NCBI GenBank assembly: GCA_038503065.1
Contig: JBCAMK010000016.1
Span: 1,488,001-1,552,000, forward strand
From: Paragyromitra xinjiangensis
Taxonomy: Eukaryota; Ascomycota; Pezizomycetes; Pezizales; Discinaceae
Direction of reading: 5' to 3'
DNA: 64,000 nucleotides
Shown: one piece after another, positions 1-11,840 of the stretch
Layout of the letters: every line of letters starts with the position of its first letter
How positions within the stretch are numbered: position 1 is the first letter of the stretch
Program-made: the position numbers and the translations under genes
Notes under the pieces: generated by a model
What the model was told of the DNA's origin: nothing
The model's database searches: none
The model's input: only the letters and a program-made list of their open reading frames with translations

Positions 1-1620
1 GGGTGGGCGGGGTTTTTTTGGGGGGGGAGATGGTTTGGTGGGGTTGGGGTGATCGGGGGTTAAGATGGTGTGATGGCTAAGTATGGACTCGGATATAGCT
101 CTTTTTTTTTTTTGATTGATGGGTTATGGTAATAGACTAAGCTCAAATACGAATGCAAGTACATGGCTTCTACAGATCCCATTTTTCACCTACTGTGACG
201 GACCTAGGGGTGGTTTAGAGGTACAAGTTGCTTATCCCCTAGGCAGCAGTAAAACCTTAATAGATTCTACGTAAATCATGTTTGTAGACACTTTTAATTG
301 GAATGACCACATACTATGTACTAGGATTTAGTGTTTTGTCGTGCCAAAGATGAGCTCATTTTTGTTTCAGCTGGACCACATCAGCAGAGTTGGCGTTTAC
401 CTACTAGGGACGTAGGAACAGTAAAGGTAGTAAGAATAGTATCTAAGGAGATAATATCGGGTCCCTGTCGTTCGGACTGTCGGAAGTGGGGCGATTATGT
501 TGGTATAATCATTGGTTCCTTGATCATGAGGTCTGAGTGAACAAGGGTTAGAGTTAAGCAAACGTTCCATTGGAATTAATTTATTTCATCAATTAGGCAC
601 CTACGCCACAAATTCTTAGTCGCCTAAGATGCAATACCGGAAAGAAGGGCTGCGCAGTATACGTGCATCCCGATAGGCGCCAAGGAAAGGTTAATCTGGA
701 AAAATGGTAGTGGAACAGTGCCGTTGGTCGGTATCTAGGCAAAAATATGTTGGTAACGAGAACCGGTCAGAGCCGTAGCGAAAAAAAAGGAAATAGAAAT
801 TGGTGAGTGGTCATGAGCGGTGTCAGAAATTAGAGATAATTGACCTTTAAAGCATCCTCTGGCTGATCTAGCGGGGAAGCGCTGCACGGAACTTTTACCT
901 CCAATTGGCCTTCCTTAAGGAAATGCAAGAAGTTTCCAATGAGGTTACCTATAGAGGTGCTAGACGCAACGTTCGGGGTTTCATGGTTGCGGTACATGCC
1001 TATGATGATCTTTGTAGGAGTAGCTTAACGAATCAGGGAGGTGCAACAACATTTGTTGCCAACACAGGGGAGTATTCTTTTGGCAGGTTCTAAAGTAACT
1101 TGGCTACTCTTAAAATCTACTCATTAATTATGACCGCCTAACATATGTAGTTGTACAAAACTTCATATAAATACATTAGGTTACGCAAATGTTTGTAATT
1201 GCATAACGTTGCTCTCAATTCTCGCCACAACGCCACAACGCCACAACGCCACAACGCCACAACGCCACGGCGAAAATTTCTTGGCATAAGAGCCACTTCC
1301 CCCTTGGAATATCAATACTGAAACGCGGCTCAAATAAGGTTTAGGATCAAAGGCATGTCCATAGCAACGTAGCTGATGGGGCGGATGGGGCTGGAGGCGT
1401 TGATCCAGACTTATAACTCGTAGAAATGTTAGGGATTGATTGATTGATCTAACAGAAGTGCTATTCGGCTTGACGCATAGGCTGTCAAAGCCTTCAGCTT
1501 CTGTACAAAGGGCTGACCGACACCCATTTACTTCCGGCTCCTACTGCCCCTGGCTTTGTCTATTGCTTTGTCTACACGTCCGTGCCACGTCTGAATTAGG
1601 AAGTACTATTCTAATTATCG
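1..1620. other. Gene-free left edge
   Basis: I see no convincing gene here. The first 60 bases are very G-rich with short homopolymers. The open frames (up to about 69 codons) lack family motifs, splice structure or biased composition. The only structured sequence is a short octamer array at 1223-1268, listed separately. Confidence 0.6.
1223..1268. repeat. 8-bp tandem repeat (CGCCACAA)n
   Basis: The unit CGCCACAA is repeated about 5.75 times without interruption. It lies in gene-free DNA, is not a multiple of three, and is a simple microsatellite with no evident function. Confidence 0.9.
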
Positions 1621-2010
1621 TGTTGTAATATTGGGGACATAGGGAGGAATAGAAGGCTCGATTGTTTGCTTGCTAGAGGTGGGCATATGATCCCTATCTA
1701 AATACTCGTGTAGTAGCTCTCCCGGGTGCCCGAGTGCCTGTGTGCTCGGGTGCCTGTCTCTCAATCATTTCCGACCCCGAAGCTACGTCCCGTATTAGGA
1801 AGCATCTCCGACATATCTGTTGAAATATTGGGACGTAGGGAGGAACAGAAGACTTGATTGCTTGCTTGCTAGGTGGGCATACGGCCCCTATCTAAATAGC
1901 TCTCTCGGGTGGCCGAGTGCCCGTGTGCTCGGGTACCTGTCTCTCAATCATTTCCGACTCCGAAGGGCCAAGCCCCGTATTAGGCCTAGGAAGCATCTCC
2001 AACAATATCG
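1621..2010. repeat. Diverged tandem duplication, about 195 bp x 2
   Basis: Copy 1 (about 1621-1817) and copy 2 (about 1818-2010) are adjacent direct repeats. Shared landmarks in the same order are an ATATTGGGGACATAGGGAGG-like start, GCTTGCTTGCTAG, GTGTGCTCGGGT, CTGTCTCTCAATCATTTCCGA and GGAAGCATCTCC. Most differences are transitions with a few short indels, as expected of an old duplication, possibly with repeat-induced mutation. No protein is supported. Confidence 0.8.
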
Positions 2011-2165
2011 TACCTCTATGCTGTCGAGTGATTTTTTGTGATAATACTATCCTGCCTTCCCTCGGTGTAGGTGCTACTGGCAACGCAATAACTAGATTCT
2101 CATTGAAGCTGGGCTGGCTACTTGTAAGAGGGGTGGATAAGGGACCCTGTTGCTGCGAAGCTCAG

Positions 2166-2258
2166 TACTAGGGGGAATTTTAAGTATTCGGATGCCAAGA
2201 CGCCAAGAACCTTAGCCTATGGCTTCTTGGCATCCGAATACTTAAATTTCCCCTAGTA
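2166..2258. mobile_element. Hairpin (MITE-like) element
   Basis: A left arm at 2166-2204 and a right arm at 2221-2258 are near-perfect reverse complements over about 38 bp, separated by only about 16 bp. The outer ends read TACTAGGGG and CCCCTAGTA. It could be a foldback transposon remnant, a miniature inverted-repeat element, or a hairpin from a decayed palindrome. No coding capacity. Confidence 0.7.
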
Positions 2259-2439
2259 GAACTTGACATCGCCTTGAGCAGTGACATGAAGATCCGACCG
2301 CTTTAGGTATTGTCAATGTGAGCATCCTCTTTACCTAGGTCCTAGGCTCGTTCCCATCCCCTACTGCCTGCAGCTGCTACGCACCGTAGGGGCTGGTGTA
2401 CTTACCCTTCCGGATTGTATGGAAAGTCTGTTCGGAGCT

Positions 2440-3335
2440 TCCAATCTTCGGAAGTTTTTTGGGGGTAATTGGTACTTAATTTTACTAGTGGGTTACATAC
2501 AATTGCTTGTACCCTCGGGGGGGCTGTGGTGGGCAAAAAAAGGCCCGGGCTTCGGGGGTTTTCGGAGGTTTTCGGGGGTAATTTGATACTTAAATTTGTG
2601 AGGAAATCCCATAGAAATACTTGTACCTTCGGAGGGGAGAACTCTCCCCGAGTAAAACCCCCCCCCGGAGAGCCTCTGACTTATTTCGGGCCTTCTTAGG
2701 ACCTCCGAGCTTTTAGTACACCAGACCCTACGGTACGCAGCAAGCTGCGTGCATGGGGCTGGGCACGAGACTACCTAGGTCCTATATAGAAGGGATAACG
2801 CGCTTTGGGGGCACACTGAGGGCTATAGTTTCTTGACGTAAATCCCACTCCGCCAGAAGCTGCGGTGAGGGTACTCTAGTTCCCCATGGATGAGGAGTTT
2901 GGTGGACGGACATAGTGATTAGGTTCATGAGCGCTCAACCTATGGAATACGCCCCGAAAGATGAAATTGTTTAAACCTTCAAGCCTCCGGACGATTTTCG
3001 AGGATTAATTGGTGCTTAGTCCAATTAATAAGTCCATACAATTGCTTGTACCCTTGAGGGGCTAATCCCCGAATTTCCGGGTGTCTTTGGTGGGGTAATC
3101 GGTACTTACATGTATTTCCCAACTCTCATACGATCGTCCGTAACTTTGAGGGTTATAGAATGCAAAAGCTCCCGAATTTTCGGGGATAATTTGGTATTCA
3201 GGTTCGCGAAGAAGTCCCATACAATTACTTGTACCTTCGGGGAAAATTTTTTTCGAGAGCCCCCAAGCTTTTTACTACACCAGACCCTACGGTACGCAGC
3301 AAGCTGTGAAAAGGGGGGCTGGGCACGAGGCTAAA
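2440..3335. repeat. Two-copy degenerate repeat block
   Basis: A distinctive tail (ACACCAGACCCTACGGTACG, then CAGCAAGCTG and a GGGCTGGGCACGAG segment) occurs at about 2710-2769 and again at about 3268-3329. Upstream of each tail are several degenerate copies of a module running from GGGGTAATTTGGTACTTA to CCCATACAATTGCTTGTACC and then TTCGGGG. This gives nested repeats inside a duplicated block of about 560 bp. No credible reading frame spans it; it looks like an eroded transposon or satellite. Confidence 0.7.
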
Positions 3336-3482
3336 GTTTAGCTGTGCATGTAGTTTGTCCCTAATACCGCTAAACACCGTCAGATGACCACGTTCCCACA
3401 ACATCCCATCAACAACCCCACCCTCCTCACCCTCCCCAGACCATCACTGACACCACTCCTCTCGTTTGCTCTATAACTCCCA

Positions 3483-3683
3483 ATGTCGGAAATAACCGCT
3501 ACACCAAATACCTCCAGGAGTCATGCGAACCAGCTATCAACCCTGAGAGCCCAGCTCCTTGATGAAAAGACCAAAACGGCAGAACCAGAAATTGCTGCCG
3601 CTTCCAGAAGCCGAACTGCAGACAGCAAGGGAAGCGATTATATAGCTGCGGAGTGTGGTGGGGAAACTGGTGGAGCGAGGTAG
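3483..3683 (+). CDS. Possible short ORF, unrecognised
   Basis: A 66-codon frame starts at an ATG after a pyrimidine-rich stretch (3400-3480) that resembles a fungal promoter or leader. The product would be polar and alanine/serine-rich with a short helix-prone segment (LSTLRAQLLDEKTKTAE). A second short frame follows after the stop near 3683. I recognise no family. It may be a real small gene, a truncated coiled-coil protein, or chance. Confidence 0.2.
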   Translation: MSEITATPNTSRSHANQLSTLRAQLLDEKTKTAEPEIAAASRSRTADSKGSDYIAAECGGETGGAR

Positions 3684-3699
3684 AGGCGAGGCGAGGAAT

Positions 3700-4974
3700 A
3701 TGAACAGTGGTGATGCTATGGAGGGAAGGCAGGAAAATGAGACGGAAAAGGAAGGGGGGATTTTTATACAATGTTCAAGGCTATTGGAGCTAGTCTCTAG
3801 TCAATCGAAGGTCTGCTTGCGAGTCAAGGAGACATAACGCCATCACACAAAAAACTCTCGCGCATCAAATTTCCGTGATAGGAAAGATTGACTGTGCTCC
3901 GGTGTGGGGGACTTGAAGAGCTTGTGAAGTCGACGACGAATAGCCTGTGGGAGTTCTTTTTGTCCTATCTGGTAAATCTTGCTGCAACAAAGATGTCGAT
4001 CCATATGGATAACAAGGACAAGTTTGTCCCAGGCATGGCAACTTCGACTACCTCCTTAGGCATGAACAGCGAAGTCAGGAGGACGTTCCTGGATGCAAGA
4101 ATGATGAAGTAGGGAGCTAGATGTGGGGGAGAGGGTGTAGGAAATAAGGGAAAAGGTGTGAGGAAGGGATATGGGATGTGTTTGGTTGTGGTAAATGAAC
4201 TCTAATAGGTTTATGCATGCCCGTGGCGGTGTTTGTACTATGGGGTTGTTCAAGTTTTACTCTATGTCTAAGTCTTATCCATGATCAATAGTATGCATGT
4301 TTTTGAGTCGAAAAACAGCCAAAAAAAACCACTGTGCTTTGCTGATTGTAAATATGCTCTCAAAATTTCTAAAGCCCCTCCCAGGTAGCATAAATGCGAA
4401 AAATCCCTAGGCGTTCGTTAAATACTTGGAAATTTTGCGACAAGTCACGCCTCGCCGAACATCATTGTAATGGAACAATCAATGATAGCGTTTATCTAGT
4501 CATTCTTTCTCTCACAGAAAAAAATCTCTAGAAGTATCGGACTAGCACAAATACGTAGTCGTTCAAAGACTCTAGGTCCTAAACCCTGAACCCACCCCGG
4601 GATCAAGAATCATGATCAGCTAGAGCTACAGAAAGCGCATCTTTTGTATAAGCAACAGTAATAACTATTAGAGTGAAGAACATTTTGTATATAACGAGGT
4701 GTTTGGTCTAATGCATATTGTCTGATAACAGAAGCTTAAGGAAATGAAGCAAGAGAACATATACGAGAGGTCTAAATATAAGCAAAAGTAACACCACCAC
4801 TACATGTAGCGCAATACAAGAGCCTCGATACACTAAAGCATCACGTACTTTAGTACTTCATAACAATAATAGCGTTGATACACATAAAACCATTAACGTT
4901 CTCGCGAGAAAGGTAGCTTCTTCACTACCGGCTCTTTTCCTCCCATTCTTCATCTGGAACTGCATGGAGCTACT
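3700..4974. other. Intergenic, no supported gene
   Basis: The short frames at 3888-4112 (+) and 4056-4253 (-) have no recognisable motif. Exact palindromes TACATGTA occur at 4801 and, upstream, at 3107; their enrichment is discussed among the findings. Confidence 0.5.
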
Positions 4975-5331
4975 TCGCGGTAGGCACTCCGTCTGGGGTT
5001 TTCCTGTATGCCTTTGTGGGTAAATTTGCTGGGTAGATAGAAACGGCTACCCTCGTCGCTGCCTCCTCAATATCATGCTCCTCCATCGTATGCTGCACGA
5101 AGGGCTTTGTGCTTCTTCCTTCGAGCGAACGGTCCGCACGTAATCAATCCTTGCTGCTGGTAATAGTCGTATACCTCCTCTCAGAAAGCTACGGGAAATA
5201 ATGGGGTGGTTGGACTAGAACTCAAATATCAGGATCTAGACATACCTTCAGCGCTGCCGGAATTTTGTTTGCCCGGGTCGGTGGAAAGGAGAGATGCTAG
5301 TGTCTTGCTTTCTCAGACGAGGAGCTGCCAT
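4975..5331 (-). pseudogene. Possible decayed small gene
   Basis: Reading leftward from an ATG at 5331, a basic start (MAAPRLRKQDTSISPFHRPG) reaches a stop near a GTATGT donor-like site. After a TTTCCCGTAG acceptor-like site, the frame continues with a protein-like, basic and tyrosine-rich segment (EEVYDYYQQQGL, then PFARRKKHKALRAA) before another stop. The pieces do not join cleanly in one frame, so I treat it as a relic or mis-resolved gene. No family recognised. Confidence 0.25.
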
Positions 5332-5339
5332 TTTTGTAG

Positions 5340-6944
5340 AGATACTGTGGTCAGTTTTTAGTGCATAAGAAGCTCACAGATGGTAGCTGGGGGCTACATA
5401 GTGACAGAAGAGTTCATGGGCACTCATATTGTCTTGGCATTGAGCCAATTCAATGGCAGCAAACTAGATCTTAAAGATTAGATAGAGGTTAGCGTTAGGG
5501 TTAGACTGCAGCAACTGCGTACATCTGTCTGGTATAATTGCTGCCCCCTTCCTCGTAAAAAGGCAAGCCCTGAGTTTCCACATCTATTGATATCTGACGC
5601 TTTGGTGTTTATTATTTCATTGTGGTTGGTTTCGTTGAAATGATGTTAGTAGACCTCATTTCCATCGCTCCTACGTATGTTGTACCTCTATCTTCTACTA
5701 ATGTCTAGGGTACGCAAACAATTAAAACATGACAAAAGATGCATATACTAAGAGTACTCCCTATTAGTTTTCTCGAGGAAATGTCGAGAGCAGATCATCC
5801 AGAAATTAGTACTTTTCCTAGAACCCTACACCGACCCCTGGTAGTGTTGAAGATACTCTCCTTAGTTACTATGCCATAGCGTTTGCTCTACGGGTAGTTT
5901 AGGGGCGCAATAGCATTTATTCGAGCACTTAGGGTGCAAAGCCTCGCCCGAATCAAAAATGTGACGAATCGATATCCTCCTCGACACGTATACTTCAAAG
6001 AACTTGACTAACCATCCTACACTTTTGCCGAAATAGCGTTTTCGTTCTTACCAATTGAGACACATTTGCAAGCCTAAAACCCCAGAATTTCTCACACGAT
6101 ATTCACTCTTAGGATTGTTAGCTTGAGTTGAGGCAATCGCCCCTAGATCTCATGATCATAATTTTAAAAAGGCGGGTATACTGGGAAAATGAACCGGCGT
6201 TCAGCGTGGAGCCCAAGGCCGGGTATACATGACATTTAACGGCTAGGAATCGGTTGGGATAGAACAAGACTAAGGGCCCCACGCTAGGGAAATTTTCCAT
6301 ATGTAATTGCATGTGGTGGAATTTTTTCTTCTTCTGAGGGAAGCCCAGGGGCCAATCCTTAGCCAGTGGTAACTGATCCGTTGCAAGCCAGATACGTGAT
6401 GAAACGGCTGGACCTTCCTATAACACGGGCTGGCTTGGCACGAGGAAGTCAAAGAAACCTACGACAAAGGATACCAAACTCTACAAACAATACATTTGTC
6501 TCTGGAGAATTTGTGACTCGTCTAAGAAGAAGTTCGCCATCGAATTCCAGGCGAAGATTTTATGATCTTAATTCTACTAGGAATAGAGATATATCCCATA
6601 TCATGGGCCATATAGTAACGGTATCGAGTATTTACGAGTCTTTCGATCTTTTCCCGCTTCTTCATACAATAAAATACAACCGCATCTATCTAAAGGCCTT
6701 GACAGGCAGAATTCCTAAAACGTTTCCTCAGACGAATATAAAGTTTTTGATGATAGCCCATGTACACAAATCCAAATGCACCATTTACCCAACTATTTCT
6801 TTCATCCCCGAGCCCGAAACAAAGAAATTCAAATCTCCTAGACCTCCATCATTAACTTAAAAGGCCAGAATCTAAATCCTCCATAGAAGCCCTGCGTTCT
6901 CCCCTGCATTCTCCCTTACTCCTCCGTAGCATTAAACTATCAAC
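5340..6944. other. Intergenic upstream of SET-domain gene
   Basis: AT-rich and gene-poor. The only sizeable frame (6366-6860, +, 164 codons) ends just upstream of the SET-domain gene and encodes a basic sequence without recognisable motifs, so it is not called. Sequence just before 6945 (CTCCCCTGCATTCTCCCTTACTCC) is pyrimidine-rich, as in many fungal 5' leaders. Confidence 0.5.
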
Positions 6945-8775
6945 ATGGACTACATCTACCAAAACATGGCCAACTTCGCCGGGGTCTTCCTCACACCAAA
7001 ACCTCCGCCTCGAACCCTCACAAGGATAGTTAGAAAACGCAAGCGGCTGCAGCCGGATGTAGAGGTTGCCGTTACTTCGGATGGTGATAATGTTCAAGAA
7101 GGCTCGCAGGTTGTCCTCGAAGATAATGCTAATAAACGCGCGAAGAAGCGTGTAAAGAGGTCTATCAAAACTATAGAGAATGGTTTCGATTCTGCAGAGA
7201 AGGAAATTACTCCACCTCTTGAGTGGACTGAGAAAATGGAGCTTAGGCTTTGGGAGGAAATATACCGGGATATATTCGAGCGGGTTGAGGGTCGTACGGC
7301 TGTTATGTCAACGAGTCGGTCGCTTCAATGGGGGAAGACTGTGAGGGCCATTGAAGATGTGAAGGATAGGTTTGTTGATGTACTTATTCAAATATCCTGT
7401 TTCTAAAGGTAGATGGAGGATTGACGTCATTTAGGGGTTCAAGCTTTTCACGAAGCTGGTTGTCGACGCTCAGTTGGCAGCTGATACAGAAGCAGCTTAT
7501 GTCACCGTTAGTAAGATCACTTATGTCTTTCTACAGTAGGAATTTTTTCAAGATCCAACTAACTTTACATCAGAGGCTGCATTCTGGTGTGGTAGCCAGC
7601 TTCGGGGAGAAAATTCCCAAGCACTTCAACAAGCCTACTTCGGTAGTCCCATCCAAATAGAAACCGACCTCAGCGAAGCCATTCTATTCAGCAAGATTTC
7701 TCATAAACACAGCTACAAAACAGGCCAACTTATTGTCCGACAATGGCAACGATACTGCCAAGTTGTCGGTTACATCGGCTGGAAGACATTGGCCGTTCTC
7801 GCATTTTCTCCCTCTTTCCGACAGCACGCGCTAACCGCCGATGTCCCCACATGGGATAAATTTTTCCTTCGTTTGTCTGATCTCCATATCAGTATCGAGC
7901 TTGCAGGAGACTTCTATTGCCGTGATTGGCGCGAACTTTTGAAAAAGGCGCTAGGGGAGTCAATGCCGAATATCAAGTTGGACCAGGATGATCACCATGG
8001 CCACCATCACCTCTGGTCTATCCCACTTCTTGACAAGAAGGCTAAGGCGGCACAGCCAGTTGCTAGTTATGAGGTGTTGGAGAAGTCGATATATGGTGAG
8101 GGCATGGAGTTTGATAGGGACCCAAGGATCATAAAAGATACTTTCCCAGAGATGGAGGTAGTAGACACAGCTGAAGAGCAGTGCCCTATCTGTTTGAAAT
8201 TGGAATGCGAATGTCCAAGCCATGTTTGGTTCCCTTGTCAAGTAGAGCTTATTCAGACTGAAAACCGCGGCGCTGGTGTTAGGACGCTTCAAGTAAGTAC
8301 ACTAAGACCAGGATAAACTAACGTAATCAGCTAACCCGATTAGAGCATCAAAAAGGGCCAAGTTGTTGGCGAATATATTGGTGAGCTTGTTGCTAAAGGC
8401 AAGGTCTTATACAGTCCCGACAGCTACCTCCTTAGTGGGTATCAACGTGCCCATAACACAACCGCAAAGTTTAAAGGTATTAGTCAATCCCATTTCATCT
8501 GCACCCCGGAGAAATTACTAAGATTCCGCCTAGGAAATTGGACCCGGTTCGTGAACCATGCATGTCAGCCAAACTGCCGTATTGCCCATCTCCCCTGGCG
8601 GGGAAAAATGCTTTCTATATTCAAAGCAAATCGGGATATCGAAATTTTCGAGGAACTCAGTATCAGCTATGGGAAGACATATTTTGGGGCAAATGGCCTG
8701 AAGCAATGTTTGTGTTCTGAGGAGGTTCACATCACGGATCCAAATTACACTCGTCGTTATAATCGTACTACGTAA
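6945..8775 (+). CDS. SET-domain protein (putative lysine methyltransferase)
   Basis: Four exons fit: 6945-7379, 7435-7510, 7574-8292 and 8344-8775, giving 553 residues with frame kept across all junctions. Introns 2 and 3 carry a CTAAC branch site. Residues 1-145 are basic and lysine/arginine-rich, suggesting nuclear location. A cysteine cluster (CPICLKLECEC) precedes the SET domain. The SET core shows GVRTLQSIKKGQVVGEYIGE, then NHACQPNC at residues 481-488, the signature that helps form the S-adenosylmethionine and lysine pocket, then LSISYGKTYFG. SET enzymes transfer methyl groups to lysines, often on histones. The post-SET cysteine triad is incomplete: only CLC is present after the core. 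The substrate cannot be read from sequence. Exon 1 and the short second exon are the least certain parts. Confidence 0.85.
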
Positions 8776-9971
8776 GATCGAGGGCGATGTTGTGCATTAG
8801 AGGTAATTGTCCATTAGAGGATACTTTTACAAATGCTATGCGATGGAGGCAGGAATTGGATGTCGTTTGAGTTAAAATGTGTATCTTTGAATATAATCTG
8901 TGCCACAAAACATCCAATCTACTATTCATCTACAAATTCTACCCCATTTCCCCGCTCCCCCGGTTCAGCTGCTTTAATCGCCAAACAGCCGGTTAAATGG
9001 ATAAGGTATCGGAAGTAGGGCCCGATATTCTCGACAGACTCGCGATGGCGTCGCCATTCTGCCTCCTAGGTACTTACAAAGCGCTGACTACCAATTAGCC
9101 GAGATGAGCTAAATAGGCTTTTTAGGACCAAGCAGCCTGAAGGGACTGATCGAGCAGTAGATACACAGACGAGGCAAGTAAGCCCGGAAAATTGGTCAAG
9201 ATACTCTGGAGTACTCCATCTATTCCCCATTAAACTTGCAGCGGACACCATAGATTAAGCGGGGGAAATGAGGCATCACATTTCTGTGGGGTAACTTTAA
9301 AAAAATGTGGAGGTTGAACCTCAGTCGACGCTTGTGCCATGGGGTGATACTAAACCCCTGAGCCGCAAGAACAGGATAGAAAAGCCTTTTTGAATCTACG
9401 GTCAAGAGATTTGAAAGATACCACGTAGTAGAGTTCAAAATGCTTGCAGAAACAGCGAAAGGTGGCAAAATCCCCACGATATTACCCCAATCTGTCCGAA
9501 AGTAGCACCAAGCGACTCCAAAGCAAGAATTTAAGAATAAACCCTAGCAAAGACCCCAGGGTACTGACAGGGAAGGTCCACAGGAAACTAGTGAAACCGC
9601 CAGACTGCCCCACGTTTTCACCACGTTCCGGGAAAATTGCCACCAAAGATGCGTACCCGTAGGTAACTAACTAGACTAAAGAAACCATCGCGAGTTCAGC
9701 CGGGGAAGTTTCGCATGATAAATGGCTATATCCAGGAACTTGGTTCTGGAATCTGTTATCTCTGGTGGCGCGTGAAAAATCCCCCGGCATCTTAGCCCGG
9801 AGAATAGTTGCTGTCAGGGATGCCTCGACGGAGCTTTAGTACTTAAGTTGGGCTGATCCTCCTTTGCTGCAGTCTTCGCAGTCCTCCCCCATAGTCAATA
9901 ACAGTGGCCGTTCTTCGTGAGCTTAATCCACTTTTAAAGACTTCACGAAGCTCAACAACACAACCGCAAAA
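8776..9971. other. Intergenic, SET gene to transporter
   Basis: No supported gene. Short frames on both strands (for example 9444-9662 + and 9220-9477 -) lack motifs. The last 100 bases before 9972 hold the presumed promoter and leader of the transporter. Confidence 0.5.
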
Positions 9972-11840
9972 ATGGGAGCCGGAGGTGCTATTCCAACAGC
10001 CAATGTCCTGGGTGGACAATCATTCCCTCTCATCACCTGGTATAAGGATCCAGGTCTTCGGAAACTTTATGCCTTGCTTGCAACAGTCATCTTAGTCTCT
10101 GCAACCAATGGTTTCGATGGATCTATGATGAATGGTCTACAGACCGTGGATAATTGGAAAAATTGTTTGTACCCACTACCTAATTCCGTTATTGAATTAC
10201 TTACAAAGTTATTCTACAATAGATTTCAAACCCTCCCCTTCCATGAGAGGCCTCCTCAATGCTATCATGTCAGTTGGTTCTATGTGCGCTATTCCAATTT
10301 CACCGTGGCTTGCGGATTGGAGAGGTCGTCGAGTTGCGATTATCATTGGTGTCTGCATCATGTTCATCGGTGTCGCGCTCCAAACAGCGTCAGTAAAACT
10401 TGGAATGTTTATCGCCGCCCGTTTTCTGGTACGTTTCTCCCTTCCTAAAAGCCTCTACTGGCGGAAATATCCTAATCGTGTTTTATAGATTGGATTTGGA
10501 ATCTCTCTAGCCCATGGTGCTGCCCCTCTCCTAGTCACTGAGCTTGCCCACATGCAACATCGTGCTCGTATCACGTCTCTCTATAACACCACATGGTATC
10601 TTGGCTCGGTACGTCCACAACACCCATCAAACACTCGAGTACTATACTAAACAAAACCCAGATCATTGCCGCCTGGACAACCTACGGCACATTCCGAATC
10701 GACAGTACCTGGAGTTGGAGAATCCCCAGTCTACTCCAAGCCGCACCAGCAGCCGTCATGCTTACCTGCATTTGGGCAGTCCCAGAATCCCCCAGATGGC
10801 TAATTTCCCGCGACCGTCACGAAGAGGCTTTAACTATCCTCGCGAAATGCCACGCTAACGGAAACGCCAACGACGAGCTTGTTCAGTTTGAGTTCACCGA
10901 GATCAAGGAGACCATTGCGCTTGAAGCTGAATTTTCCAAACGTGGGATTTCTGAACTCTGGTCTACAAAGGGGAATCGCCACCGTATGCTTATTTGCATT
11001 TGCGCTGGGTTGTTCTCTCAGTGGTCTGGAAACTCCCTGGTGTCGTACTATATCGGTGATATCCTTAACCAGGTTGGTATTACGGATCCTGAGACTCAGA
11101 ATTTGATTAATGGGATCTTGAATATCTGGAATATGATTGTTGCTGGGGGTATGGCATTCGCAGTTGATAAGGCCGGAAGAAGACCTCTCTTTTTGGCTTC
11201 GACCTTTGGGATGATGATTTCTTTCATCGCCTGGACTATCGCTTCCAATCAGGCTGTTGTGAACGGTAACAAGGCTGCTGGAAGCGCTGTCGTTGCTATG
11301 ATCTTCGTCTACTACACTTGTTACAACTCTGCTTGGTCAGGCTTGCTGATTGGATACACCGTGGAAATTCGTAAGTTTGATATCCCACCGAGTATTAGTT
11401 GAGGTAACTAACACCTAAACAGTCCCCTACGAGATCCGTGCTCGAGGAATGGCGGTTATGTTCTTGTTCGTCAACTTGGCTTTGTTCTTCAACAACTACG
11501 TCAACCCAGTTGCTCTTGCCGATATCAGTTGGAAATACTACATCGTCTACTGTTGCTGGCTGTTTGTTGAACTCGTTGTCGTCTACTTCGTAAGTTACTC
11601 TCAGATCAGAAGTCTAGACACAATACTAACTCAACGTAGCTCTTTGTCGAAACCCGTTACACTCCCCTGGAGGAAATCGCCAAGTACTTTGATGGCGATG
11701 AAGCTCGTGTTGGGGGTGATGGAGCAACTGGACTTGCGAAACAGACTTTACAAGTTCTTGAAGAGAAGGGCAGGATTGTTGACAACCAAGATATTTTGGA
11801 TAAAGTCAATACCAACCCAGAGCACCACGAGAAGGTTTAG
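9972..11840 (+). CDS. MFS sugar transporter
   Basis: Six exons fit exactly: 9972-10164, 10223-10428, 10489-10608, 10662-11370, 11423-11589 and 11640-11840, giving 531 residues, the usual length for fungal sugar porters. Family signatures of the major facilitator superfamily are present: GFDGSMMNGL in the first membrane segment, the loop motif LADWRGRRVAI, PESPRWL at residues 214-220 after the sixth segment, the second-half motif VDKAGRRPLF, and a C-terminal TRYTPLEEIAKYF. Twelve membrane helices are expected of the family. It should import hexoses or disaccharides at the plasma membrane by proton symport. The pattern is closest to the lactose-permease/hexose transporter group, but substrate cannot be assigned. 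Introns are 51-60 nt with standard donors except the first (GTTTGT). Confidence 0.95.

Noticed and set aside
6366..6860. 164-codon ORF before the SET gene
   Set aside because: No motifs or splice evidence; composition matches local AT-rich non-coding sequence.
7511..7539. 26-29 nt intron in the SET gene
   Set aside because: Too short; a 63-nt intron (7511-7573) with a CTAAC branch site and good acceptor keeps the frame and is preferred.
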